A DNA stretch of 64,000 nucleotides, from the NCBI RefSeq assembly GCF_001665875.1, contig NZ_LZTA01000078.1, forward strand, positions 62,001-126,000, written 5' to 3'. The stretch is from Mycobacterium sp. 852002-40037_SCH5390672 (lineage in GTDB: Bacteria > Actinomycetota > Actinomycetes > Mycobacteriales > Mycobacteriaceae). Both the position numbers and the translations under genes were made by a program. Shown in pieces: positions 18,251 through 26,577 of the stretch. The notes beneath the pieces were generated by a model. That model was not told where the DNA came from, searched no databases, and saw nothing but the letters and a program-made list of their open reading frames with translations. The stretch's first letter is position 1; each line of letters begins with the position of its first letter.

Positions 18251-18913
18251 GTGGACACCGCATACCAGCCGACAGCACGCAGCACTCCGACCCGCTACCG
18301 GGAACGCGCTCACTACCACCGGCGCGCCGTTCACGACATCCTCGATGGGGCGCTGATCTGCCACCTGGGCTACCTGAGCGCCGGGCGGCCGGTCGTCTTG
18401 CCCACGACACATGCCCGGCTCGCGGAAACGCTCTATCTGCACGGTTCGACCGGCAGCGGCCCGTTGCTGGCGGCAAAGGCGGCCAACGCATCGGGGTCGG
18501 GCCTGCCGGTCTGCGTCACCGTCACCCTGGTCGACGGTCTGGTGCTGGCCCGGTCGGCGATGCACCACTCGGTGAACTTCCGCTCGGTGGTCGTGCAGGG
18601 TGATGCGCGCGTGGTCGAGGATCCGGCGGAAAAGTCGCGGGCGCTGAACTGCCTGCTCGATCACATCGCACCGGGGCGCGCCGCCGACTGCAGAGCCCCC
18701 GATGCCCGCGAGCTCGCCGCGACCGGGGTGCTCGCGCTCGACCTCGTCGAGGTGTCGGCGAAGGTGCGCAGCGGTCCCCCGGTTGACGATCCGCAGGACC
18801 TCCCGCTGCCCCATTGGGCGGGCGTGGTGCCGCTGAGCCTGACGGCCGGAACACCGGTGCCGGCCGACGACCTCGACCCGGCGATCGCGTTGCCGCCGTA
18901 TCTGTCGGGCTAG
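18251..18913 (+). CDS. pyridoxamine 5'-phosphate oxidase-like FMN split-barrel protein
   Basis: The 220-residue protein has the flavin split-barrel pattern: CHLGYLSAGRPVVLPTTHAR near residue 38, LYLHGSTGSGPL near residue 60 and a SAMHHSVNFRSVVVQGDAR stretch near residue 97. Proteins of this type next to MocR regulators are often described as PNPOx-like or Nim-like; the substrate is unknown. The start is GTG 18251. It is divergent from the MocR gene, and its stop codon overlaps the ilvA stop on the other strand (TAG at 18911-18913 against the minus-strand stop at 18910-18912). Confidence 0.85.
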   Translation: MDTAYQPTARSTPTRYRERAHYHRRAVHDILDGALICHLGYLSAGRPVVLPTTHARLAETLYLHGSTGSGPLLAAKAANASGSGLPVCVTVTLVDGLVLARSAMHHSVNFRSVVVQGDARVVEDPAEKSRALNCLLDHIAPGRAADCRAPDARELAATGVLALDLVEVSAKVRSGPPVDDPQDLPLPHWAGVVPLSLTAGTPVPADDLDPAIALPPYLSG

Positions 18914-20202
18914 AGCAGCAGGTAGCGGTAGGCCGGCGAGCCCGGTTTCAGGGTCTCGACGTGCAATTCCGTCGCACGCATCCGGGCCAGCAGGCCGTCA
19001 AGGTCGGCCGAGGATCCCAACTGGATGCCGACCAGCGCCTCGCCGGTCTCCCGGTTGTTGCGCTTGACGTACTCGAACAGGGTGATGTCGTCGTTCGGCC
19101 CGAGCACCGTGTCGAGGAAGCGGCGCAGCGAACCGGGTTCCTGCGGAAAGTCCACCAGGAAGTAGTGCTTGAGGCCGAGGTGCACCAGCGAGCGCTCGAG
19201 CACCTCGCCGTAGCGCGACACGTCGTTGTTGCCGCCCGAGATCAGGCACACCACCGTCGAACCGGGCTCGATGTCGGCGTCCAGCAATCCGGTGACCGAC
19301 AGCGCACCCGCGGGCTCGGCGATGATGCCCTCGTGCTGATACAAGTCGAGCATCGCGGTGCAGACCGCGCCCTCGTCGACCGCGGTGATCGAGACCATGT
19401 CGCCGGCGGCCGCCAGCGCGGCGTAGGTCAGGTCTCCGGCCCGCCGCACCGCGGCGCCGTCGACGAACTGATCGACGTGGTCCAGGGTCACCGGCTCCCC
19501 GGCGGACAGCGCGGCCATCATCGCCGCGGCGCCGGCCGGCTCGACGCCCAGCACCAACGTGTTGTTCGTCCGCTCGGCGAGATAGGTCGTGATGCCGGCG
19601 ATGCAGCCGCCGCCGCCGACCGGGACCACCACCAGATCCGGCTCCCCCACGGACGGGCCGAGCTGATCGAGCAGTTCGGCGGCGATTGTGCCCTGGCCCG
19701 CCATGGTGCGCAGGTCGTCGTAGGGCGGAACCAAGGTGGCGCCGGTGCTTTCCACGTCGGCCAGGGCCGCTTCGGCGGCGAGGTCGTAGGTGGTGCCACT
19801 CACGATCAGGTCGATGAAGTCGCCGCCGTGGTAGCGGATCCGGTCGCGCTTTTGCATGGGCGTCTTGGCGGGCACATAGACGCGGCCGTGCACCTGCAGC
19901 ATCTTGCACGCGTAGGCGAAGCCCTGCGCGTGGTTGCCCGCCGACGAGCACACCACGCCGGCGGCCAGCTCCGTCTCGGACAGCTGGACCAGCAGGTTGT
20001 AGGCGCCGCGCAGCTTGTAGGAGCGCACGATCTGCAGGTCCTCGCGCTTGAGGTAGACCTGCGCGCCGGTGATCGCCGACAACCGGTCGCTGAACTGCAA
20101 TGGGGTCGGCGTGACCACTGCGGCGATCCGCTTGGCCGCGCCGTCGATGTCAGCCGCGGATAACGGCGAGACGCTCGGGCTCTGGCTCAATTCGGCGGAC
20201 AC
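18910..20202 (-). CDS. ilvA: threonine dehydratase IlvA
   Basis: IlvA deaminates L-threonine to 2-oxobutanoate, the first step of isoleucine synthesis. The 430-residue PLP protein contains YLKREDLQIVRSYKLRGAYN with the PLP lysine, SSAGNHAQG, the glycine loop PVGGGGCIAG and a C-terminal ACT-like region (about 340-430, SRYGEVLERSLVHLGLKHYF onward) shorter than the double domain of E. coli IlvA. It aligns with M. tuberculosis Rv1559. It faces the PNPOx-like gene tail to tail with overlapping stop codons. Confidence 0.95.
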   Translation of the reverse strand: MSAELSQSPSVSPLSAADIDGAAKRIAAVVTPTPLQFSDRLSAITGAQVYLKREDLQIVRSYKLRGAYNLLVQLSETELAAGVVCSSAGNHAQGFAYACKMLQVHGRVYVPAKTPMQKRDRIRYHGGDFIDLIVSGTTYDLAAEAALADVESTGATLVPPYDDLRTMAGQGTIAAELLDQLGPSVGEPDLVVVPVGGGGCIAGITTYLAERTNNTLVLGVEPAGAAAMMAALSAGEPVTLDHVDQFVDGAAVRRAGDLTYAALAAAGDMVSITAVDEGAVCTAMLDLYQHEGIIAEPAGALSVTGLLDADIEPGSTVVCLISGGNNDVSRYGEVLERSLVHLGLKHYFLVDFPQEPGSLRRFLDTVLGPNDDITLFEYVKRNNRETGEALVGIQLGSSADLDGLLARMRATELHVETLKPGSPAYRYLLL

Positions 20203-20240
20203 TGGTCAATGGTGCCACGACGGCCGACCAACTCCGGAAT

Positions 20241-20687
20241 TCAGCCGACCGGGGTCAGCACGAACACCGGGATCTGGCGGTCGGTCTTGGTCTGATACTC
20301 GGCGTAGTCGGGCCACGCCTGGACGGCACGCTCCCACCAGGTGGCCTTCTCATCGCCGAAGACCTCCCGGGCGTCGTACTCGCGGGTCACCGGACCGTCC
20401 TGCAGCTCGACGCGGGGGTTCTTCTTGATGTTGTGGTACCAGACCGGGTGCTTCGGCGCCCCGCCCAGGGAGGCGACGACCGCGTACTGGCCGTCATGCT
20501 CGACGCGCATCAGCGGCGTCTTGCGCAGTTTGCCGGTCTTGGCGCCGACCGTGGTCAGCAGGATGATCGGCTTGCCCTTCATGTCGGCGGCCTCGGTTCC
20601 CCCCGACTCGGCGTATTTGTCAGCTTGTTCGCGAGACCAATCCAATGGCGACGGTTCGTATTCTCCGGTAAGCGGCATGCCACTCAC
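20241..20687 (-). CDS. F420-dependent nitroreductase (Ddn) family protein
   Basis: The 148-residue protein is nearly collinear with M. tuberculosis Rv1558. The family signatures are [34 protein letters not shown] (F420-binding split barrel, about residues 44-77) and [19 protein letters not shown]. Members reduce quinones or nitroimidazoles with reduced F420. The start may be GTG 20687 or ATG 20678; the latter gives [11 protein letters not shown], matching the M. tuberculosis N-terminus as I remember it. It lies upstream of ilvA on the same strand with a 38-bp gap. Confidence 0.9.
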   Translation of the reverse strand: MSGMPLTGEYEPSPLDWSREQADKYAESGGTEAADMKGKPIILLTTVGAKTGKLRKTPLMRVEHDGQYAVVASLGGAPKHPVWYHNIKKNPRVELQDGPVTREYDAREVFGDEKATWWERAVQAWPDYAEYQTKTDRQIPVFVLTPVG

Positions 20688-20775
20688 TCTAGGCGGCGGT
20701 TTTCCGGTCGCGTCGCTTCACCACATTGGCCGCACCTGCCGCACTGGTCACGAGAAGCCGAGCACATGCGCGAAT

Positions 20776-20816
20776 GCCCGCCTTTCAGCGACAGCCGTTG
20801 TCGCTGAAAGGCGGGC
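20776..20816. repeat. 18-bp perfect inverted repeat between minus-strand genes
   Basis: The arms at 20776-20793 and 20799-20816 (GCCCGCCTTTCAGCGACA and its complement) are perfectly paired around a 5-nt loop. It lies after the TetR gene end on the minus strand and upstream of the Ddn-like gene, so it could terminate TetR transcription. The same core GCCCGCCTTT-N-AGCGACAA builds the larger inverted repeat at 40861-41041, so it belongs to a repeat family. Confidence 0.75.
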
Positions 20817-20848
20817 ACAAACCACACGCTCCCCGCTGCGGCCGGCGA

Positions 20849-21406
20849 TCACGGCGCCGAGCCGGTGAGGTAGTGGGCGAGCACCGGGCGCAGCCATTCG
20901 GTCAGCGTCGCGTCGTCCATCGCGGCCAGCGCGGGCACCCCGACGACGTTGCGCGCCATGGCGATTCCCAACACCTGCGAACCCACCATCGCGGTGCGTT
21001 CGGCGGCACGGTCGGGAGTGACGGTGGTCAGCGCCGGCGCAACTTTTTCGACGAACACTTCCAGCAGCGCGTCGGCGGCGGTCCGGTTGGTGGCGGCCGC
21101 GCGCAGCAGCGGCAGGAAAGACCCGGCCGGATCCCACACCCGGACGAGGAACGGCACCAGGACGTCTGCGATGCGCTCCGGGGCGACGCCGGTGAGGTCG
21201 GGGAAGGTGATCTCGAGCCGCGAGACCGCGGCGAACAGATCGGCCTTGTTGCCGAAGTAGTGCATGACCAACGCGGGGTCGACGCCGGCCTCGGCCGCGA
21301 CGGCACGGATGGTGGTCCGCTCGAAGCCGTGGGTGGAGAACAGGGCGCGCGCGGCACCGAGGATCGTCGCGCGGGTGACTTTGCCGTCGCGGGTTTTACC
21401 GGGCAT
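20849..21406 (-). CDS. TetR-family regulator
   Basis: The 185-residue protein has an N-terminal TetR helix-turn-helix (about 10-55: TRATILGAARALFSTHGFERTTIRAVAAEAGV...MHYFGNKADLFAAV) and a C-terminal ligand domain of the TetR_C type. It is divergent from the FAD monooxygenase gene. The gap holds two matching palindromic boxes, so it most likely represses that gene and itself. The inducer is unknown; an aromatic substrate of the monooxygenase is the natural guess. Confidence 0.88.
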   Translation of the reverse strand: MPGKTRDGKVTRATILGAARALFSTHGFERTTIRAVAAEAGVDPALVMHYFGNKADLFAAVSRLEITFPDLTGVAPERIADVLVPFLVRVWDPAGSFLPLLRAAATNRTAADALLEVFVEKVAPALTTVTPDRAAERTAMVGSQVLGIAMARNVVGVPALAAMDDATLTEWLRPVLAHYLTGSAP

Positions 21407-21419
21407 GCCGAAATTCTAG

Positions 21420-21478
21420 TTCAACAACTGTTGACATCGCTACCACTCGGGCTTACGTTGATTTCAACAGTTGTTGAA
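21420..21478. promoter_or_regulatory. paired palindromic TetR operators
   Basis: TTCAACAACTGTTGA at 21420-21434 and TCAACAGTTGTTGAA at 21464-21478 are exact reverse complements of each other, and each is itself near-palindromic (CAACA...TGTTG). They lie between the divergent TetR and monooxygenase genes, one close to each start, which fits a two-site autoregulatory operator. Confidence 0.75.
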
Positions 21479-21548
21479 TCGGTTCGTCAGCGCGATCCAC
21501 CCCCGGCGACATCCGTCGCTGGTACTCCGAGCCGGAAGGAGCGAAGCC

Positions 21549-23018
21549 ATGAGTACAACCGCCGTCCACGACGTCGACGTCCTGGTGGTGGGAGCGGGCC
21601 CCACGGGCCTGACCGCCGCGGGCGACCTGGCCCGCGCCGGGCGATCGGTGACCGTGCTGGAGCGCTGGCCCGCCGAAAACCCGACCAGCCGCGCGTTCGC
21701 CGTCATGGCCTCGACGCTGGAAGTCCTCGATGCGCGCGGGGCGGCCGACGAGCTGCTCGCGCTCGGGCAGCGCGGGCCGGACGTGACGCTGTTCGCCAAG
21801 GCCCGCCTCGACCTGACCCGGCTCGACTCGGCCTACCCGTTCGTCTTGATCACCCCTCAGACCAACGTCGACGCGGCCCTGCTCCGATATGCGGCGGCCG
21901 AAGGGGCCGACATCCGGCGCGGCGTCGAGGTGGTCGCGCTCGAGCAGGACACCGACGGTGTCACGGTCATCGCGCGCCCCAAGGATGATTGCGATCCTGC
22001 ACACCAGCAGACGTGGCGCGCGCGGTACGTGATCGGCGCCGACGGTGCGCACAGCTCTGTCCGGACGTTGGTGGGCGCCGACTTTCCCGGCAAGACGGTG
22101 CTGAGCTCACTCATGCTGGCCGACGTCAAGCTCGCCCACGGCCCGTCGGGCGGCCGATTAGTGGTGGGCACCACCGGTGACGCGTTGGGCTTCTTGGCCC
22201 CCTACAACCGCCACGACGGGGACGGCTCGTGGTACCGGGCCTTGGTGTGGGACCGCGACAATCAGCTGCCCGACAGCGCGCCCGTCGACAACGCCGAGAT
22301 CATCGACGTCCTGGGCCGGGCCATGGGGACCGACTTCGGCGTGATCGAGATCGGCTGGAAGTCGCGATTCCATTGCGACGAAAGGCAAGTCGCGCAGTAC
22401 CGGCACGGCCGGGTGTTCCTGGCCGGTGACGCCGCGCACGTGCACTCGCCGATGGGCGGCCAGGGCATGAACACCGGTATCCAGGACGCCGCGAACCTGG
22501 CCTGGAAGCTCGATGCGGTGCTCGGTGGCGCCGACGGCCGCCTGCTGGACACCTACCACGGCGAACGCCACCCGATCGGCGAACGGGTGCTGCTGCAGTC
22601 CGGGATGATCGCCCGCGCCGCGACGCTGCATCGGCGGCCTGCGATCTGGTTGCGTAACCTGTTGGCTCCCAACCTGCTTCGGATACCCGCGGTGCAGGAG
22701 TTCGTGGCCGGCAGTTTTGCGGGCACGACCCTGCGTTACGGCCGGCGCGGACCGGTGGGCACCCGCGCCACCGCGATTCCGCTCGTCGAGGGGCGGTTGA
22801 CCCGACTGTTGCGCACCGGCGAGTACGTCTTCATCCGCGAATACGGCGCCGCCCCGGTCGAGGCGCCCGGAATGGTGCAGGCCGAGCGGGCCGACCGCGG
22901 ACCGGCCGTGCTGGTGCGTCCCGACGGGTACATTGCGTGGGCCGGTGCGTCGGCACAGGCGCCAGAAGGGGTCACCAACATGGCGGAGGCCGCGGCGACT
23001 ACCGTGCGCGCGCGGTGA
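21549..23018 (+). CDS. FAD-dependent aromatic hydroxylase (PheA/TfdB type)
   Basis: The 489-residue protein has the class A flavin monooxygenase motifs: VLVVGAGPTGLTAAGDLARAG (FAD Rossmann, residue 12 on), YVIGADGAHSSVR (DG motif, near 165) and GRVFLAGDAAHVHSPMGGQG (GD motif, near 290), with a shorter C-terminal thioredoxin-like remnant. Such enzymes hydroxylate phenolic or polyketide rings with NAD(P)H and O2. ATG 21549 follows GGAAGGAGCGAAGCC, a good ribosome-binding site, and is preferred over the longer open frame from 21471. It is divergent from TetR with paired operators between them. Confidence 0.9.
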   Translation: MSTTAVHDVDVLVVGAGPTGLTAAGDLARAGRSVTVLERWPAENPTSRAFAVMASTLEVLDARGAADELLALGQRGPDVTLFAKARLDLTRLDSAYPFVLITPQTNVDAALLRYAAAEGADIRRGVEVVALEQDTDGVTVIARPKDDCDPAHQQTWRARYVIGADGAHSSVRTLVGADFPGKTVLSSLMLADVKLAHGPSGGRLVVGTTGDALGFLAPYNRHDGDGSWYRALVWDRDNQLPDSAPVDNAEIIDVLGRAMGTDFGVIEIGWKSRFHCDERQVAQYRHGRVFLAGDAAHVHSPMGGQGMNTGIQDAANLAWKLDAVLGGADGRLLDTYHGERHPIGERVLLQSGMIARAATLHRRPAIWLRNLLAPNLLRIPAVQEFVAGSFAGTTLRYGRRGPVGTRATAIPLVEGRLTRLLRTGEYVFIREYGAAPVEAPGMVQAERADRGPAVLVRPDGYIAWAGASAQAPEGVTNMAEAAATTVRAR

Positions 23019-23024
23019 TTCGCC

Positions 23025-23810
23025 CTAGCCGGTGTGCTCGGGCTGGTCCTGAGTGAACGATCGGAGACGCCGGCGGGTCTGGTGATCTTCCGCGCCGGGC
23101 TCGCCGTCGCTGTGCCGGCCCCGCGTGTAATCGCCCTGCCACGGCACTTTCTCGTTGCCGGCGCCGCCCGCGGCTTCCTGCTCGCGGCCCAGCGCGCCGC
23201 GTGAACCGAGGAAGTGTTCGTGCTTGCGGTGCAGCTCTTCGTCGGATTCGATGGGCCTGAGCTCGGGGACGAACTCCTCGAGGTCGGCCCGGCGTTGCGG
23301 CACGATCATGCAGATCGGCTCGTCGACCTCGAATCGCACCGGCATGAACTCGCGGGTGAATTTCCAATTCATGCTGAAACTCGAACTGGACCAATCGGTT
23401 TCGACGATGCCTTCCAGCGGGCAGATGGCATCCTTCGGATAGTTCGCCGGCCCGCGGACCAGCAGGTTGTAGCCCGGCGGGGTGCGAAACAGCATCGGCA
23501 GGTGCCAGGTCAAGATGCCATAACCGAAGTGGCTCGAGGGCAGGAACTGACCGCTTTCGCGGGTGTCGGGCGCGATCATCAGATTGGTGCGGTCGTTGCC
23601 GCCCATCCACGTCGCGGTGAACGCGCTGCGGTTGCGCACCTCCCAGCCGCTCTGATTGGCGATCAGCATCGGCAAACACCGGTGCGGCCACCCTTGGCGT
23701 ATCTCCGACATCCACTCGCGGCCGATCGGTGCGGGGCTGATCGGCGGCGCGATTTCATGGGTGACGTACGCGATCAGTGGGCGGGACCGCCTGTCGGCGT
23801 TGTCACTCAT
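23025..23810 (-). CDS. DUF6065-like protein of unknown function
   Basis: The 261-residue soluble protein contains conserved-looking blocks: GREWMSEIRQGWPHRCLPML (about 26-46), WHLPMLFRTPPGYNLLVRGPAN (about 101-122) and a C-terminal region rich in charged residues that looks disordered. The pattern resembles the uncharacterised DUF6065 family, recalled rather than searched. It is on the same strand as, and 239 bp downstream of, the VWA/NorQ/AveC genes and could be their last member or their client protein. It is convergent with the monooxygenase gene, 6 bp apart. Confidence 0.65.
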   Translation of the reverse strand: MSDNADRRSRPLIAYVTHEIAPPISPAPIGREWMSEIRQGWPHRCLPMLIANQSGWEVRNRSAFTATWMGGNDRTNLMIAPDTRESGQFLPSSHFGYGILTWHLPMLFRTPPGYNLLVRGPANYPKDAICPLEGIVETDWSSSSFSMNWKFTREFMPVRFEVDEPICMIVPQRRADLEEFVPELRPIESDEELHRKHEHFLGSRGALGREQEAAGGAGNEKVPWQGDYTRGRHSDGEPGAEDHQTRRRLRSFTQDQPEHTG

Positions 23811-24049
23811 CGGCTCCTCGATTCGCTGGTTTCCCGGGATAGCAAGTATCTCAACCGAGACGGCCGGTCGAAAGTTGACTATCCGGGTTCCCGCTGCCCG
23901 CCGTTGAAATCACGTCCACCATAGAGGCATAGCACCTGTCATGCGCGCCGACGAATGTCAGAACCGTCACGTGAGCTGCTCCGCGGCGTTGCGCAACGTC
24001 TCCTATGGGCAGGGGCCGATATCGCCCAGCCCACCCGTCGACAACACTG

Positions 24050-25762
24050 TCATGCGATACCTCGCGAAGGTTTCGGCGCGGCAAGTTCCCGCAGCGAAGA
24101 CAGGAACAGCTCATCCATCCTTGGGCTCAAGTCGGCCAGCGTCGCGGCGCTGGCGTAGCCGGCGGAACCAAAGACGCGTTCGAGCGCATCGGTAGCAGTA
24201 GTGGCGCCGATGGAAAGGCAAAGGCAGGCAACGCCTTCCGTGCGGAGTTCGTCGAGGGCCTTGTAGCAGTCGGCTTCGGCGTAACGGCCTTCGTAGCCGT
24301 CGTCGTAGGGAAACCCATCGGAAAGGACGACCAGCAGCCGATTCGGTGTGCCCGCATCGGTTTTGAGGATTTCGCCCGCACCTCGGATCCCGGCACCAAG
24401 GCGTGTGTAGCCCGACGGTTCGAGCTGGTTGAGCCGCGCTCGGCCGATAGCGCCGAAATTTTGGTCGAACGTCTTGATGACCGGCAGATGGACCGCGTGG
24501 CGGCCCTGTGATCGAAATGCGTAGACGGCGACGCGGTCACCAAGTTCTTCGAGTGTGACGGCCAGAGTGGCGGCCGCCCGTCGCTGGTGGTCGTGCACCG
24601 CGAGGCCGTCCGAATCGGCGTCGACGGCTGACCCGGAGGCGTCGATCAGAATGAGCACGCCGAGATTGCGGGCGAGTTTGCGGCGCTCGGTGTAGACGTG
24701 TTCGGGCGGGGAGAAGCCGGATTGCAGATCGACGAACAGGTCGATGAGCGCCTCGATGTCCAGGTCGTCGCCGTCGGCGCGGCCGCGCAGTACCTTCGGG
24801 CCGAGCCCCACGCGAGCCAGGCGTCGCCGCAGCACGTCGTCGTGTGCCACACCGGCATCGGAGACGTCGGCGGCGATGGTCAGTGGAAAGTCGATGACCC
24901 GGCACCAGTCAGGCTTGTACCGGTCGTTGAAGACGTCCCACTCCGGATACAGGGCGCCGCCGACGCCCATCGCGGCACCGGGTTTGCCGTGATCGGTGAA
25001 GTGGACCCGGGTGGGCACGGGACGCGCATTCGGGCCGATCTCCTGCACCCGCCGGATCGAGCGAACCGTCATCTCGGCGCCCGCGGCACCCTCTCCCGGG
25101 GAACGCGATCCTCCGAACATCTTGCGGAAGTAGTCCGACATCGACTGGTTGTTGAAGAGCGGGCTTTCAAACAGTTTGAGGATCTTGCTCTCCCCGGACT
25201 TCCCGCCGTCATCGTCTTCGTCGTCGTCCTGCGATTCGGACATGTCGATGGGATCGAACTGCAGTCGGAGATCTTTGTTGGTGGCCTGCCCGCCCGGTCC
25301 TGCGGGCGCCGCCATCAAGCGCGAGGGCTTGATGACACCGAACCACTCGGGTGGGTCGGGCACCTTGGTTCGGCTCTTGGCCACCTTGAGTGACTCATCG
25401 GCGGTGGCGGTGCCCGGTCGTCCATCGGGTAGCAGCGCGGCATCGAGTGGAATCTGTCGGGCGAGTTCGCCGAGAACCCGCCGACCTTCGAGTGCCAGGT
25501 AGCGGCGCGCCAATGTGGAACGTGCCCGCAATCCCTTCACCAATCGCGGCTCAAGGCTGCCCGCGCCGAGAAGTGCGGCCTGAACCACCATCTCGCGGCG
25601 CTGCTCCTCGACGGGGGCGCCGGACGAGACGAAGATGAACTGGCCGTTCGTGTGCGCGGGCTGGCCGGCCGGCGCCTCGGTGACTTCGACGGACCTGCCG
25701 GCGATGTAGGTGGCGAGGAACCGGAACCGGTCAGGGTGGTGGGGATTGGAAGCGTCGGTCAC
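24050..25762 (-). CDS. NorD/CbbO-like VWA-domain protein
   Basis: The 570-residue protein has a C-terminal von Willebrand A domain (about 370-560) with a complete MIDAS: DASGS, the Thr in GYTRLG and the Asp in LSDGFPYD. Upstream are GALYPEWDVFNDRYKPDWC, characteristic of NorD/CbbO proteins, and an acidic linker (SQDDDEDDDGG, about 185-195). NorD and CbbO work with a hexameric NorQ/CbbQ ATPase to remodel or load metal into a client enzyme. Its start overlaps the stop of the CbbQ-like gene (ATGA), so the pair is co-translated. The client is not a nitric oxide reductase or Rubisco here; none is nearby. Confidence 0.85.
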   Translation of the reverse strand: MTDASNPHHPDRFRFLATYIAGRSVEVTEAPAGQPAHTNGQFIFVSSGAPVEEQRREMVVQAALLGAGSLEPRLVKGLRARSTLARRYLALEGRRVLGELARQIPLDAALLPDGRPGTATADESLKVAKSRTKVPDPPEWFGVIKPSRLMAAPAGPGGQATNKDLRLQFDPIDMSESQDDDEDDDGGKSGESKILKLFESPLFNNQSMSDYFRKMFGGSRSPGEGAAGAEMTVRSIRRVQEIGPNARPVPTRVHFTDHGKPGAAMGVGGALYPEWDVFNDRYKPDWCRVIDFPLTIAADVSDAGVAHDDVLRRRLARVGLGPKVLRGRADGDDLDIEALIDLFVDLQSGFSPPEHVYTERRKLARNLGVLILIDASGSAVDADSDGLAVHDHQRRAAATLAVTLEELGDRVAVYAFRSQGRHAVHLPVIKTFDQNFGAIGRARLNQLEPSGYTRLGAGIRGAGEILKTDAGTPNRLLVVLSDGFPYDDGYEGRYAEADCYKALDELRTEGVACLCLSIGATTATDALERVFGSAGYASAATLADLSPRMDELFLSSLRELAAPKPSRGIA

Positions 25763-26577
25763 TTCTGGGGCAGGACGGTATTGACGAGTTCGTCGAGGGC
25801 ACGGATGACATCGTCGTCGTCGGAGAGCACCTGGACGACGGCCGCGTGGACTGCACTGCGCAGATTCAGTCCTTCGGCGGCAAGGCCGCCGGCGAGAATC
25901 AACATGCGAGTGGAGGACACTTCGCGCAACGGTGAGCCGTCGAGGTTTCGGATGGCGTACGCGAGCTTGACCAACGAACGTGCGGTCTCGGTGTCGATCC
26001 CGGCTTCGTAGGCGACCACCTCGGTCTCGATCTCGGGCGATGGGTAGCCGAGCTCGATGGCGACGAAGCGCTGACGGGTCGACTCCTTGAGGTTCTTCAG
26101 GACGCTCTGGTATCCGGGGTTGTAGGAAATCACCAGCTGGAATCCGGGCGCCGCCCGCAACGTCGTGCCGAGCCGGTCGACGGGCAGCTCGCGGCGGTGA
26201 TCGGCGAGCGGATGGATGACCACGGTGGTGTCCTGGCGCGCCTCCACCACCTCGTCCAGATAGAAGATGGCGCCCTCGCGCACCGCGCGGGTCAACGGCC
26301 CGTCCACCCAGACCGTTTCACCGCCCTTGAGCAGGAACCGGCCCACCAGATCGGCCGACGTCATGTCCTCGTGGCCCGCAACGGTAATCAGGTCCCGGCC
26401 CAGCTGGTGGGCCATCGCCTCCACGAATCGTGTTTTCCCGCATCCCGTCGGGCCTTTCAACAGGACCGGCAGGCCTCGGCCGGCCGCCGCGCGGAAGACC
26501 TCCACCTCGTCGCCGACGGCACGGTAGAACGGCGCGTTCGAAACCGAGCGAACGGTCGCGGGTTGACTGTTCAGCAA
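25759..26577 (-). CDS. CbbQ/NorQ-type AAA+ ATPase
   Basis: The 272-residue MoxR-group ATPase carries Walker A GPTGCGKTR (about 41-49), Walker B FYLDEVVEA (about 110), sensor-type YNPGYQ and the C-terminal CbbQ_C region. It would couple ATP hydrolysis to remodelling of a client held by the VWA partner encoded next. The likely start is TTG 26577, which directly abuts the AveC-like stop codon (TAA) and is preceded by GGGGGAAG. The operon order AveC-like, CbbQ-like, VWA with no gaps suggests a fixed functional unit. Confidence 0.88.
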   Translation of the reverse strand: MLNSQPATVRSVSNAPFYRAVGDEVEVFRAAAGRGLPVLLKGPTGCGKTRFVEAMAHQLGRDLITVAGHEDMTSADLVGRFLLKGGETVWVDGPLTRAVREGAIFYLDEVVEARQDTTVVIHPLADHRRELPVDRLGTTLRAAPGFQLVISYNPGYQSVLKNLKESTRQRFVAIELGYPSPEIETEVVAYEAGIDTETARSLVKLAYAIRNLDGSPLREVSSTRMLILAGGLAAEGLNLRSAVHAAVVQVLSDDDDVIRALDELVNTVLPQK

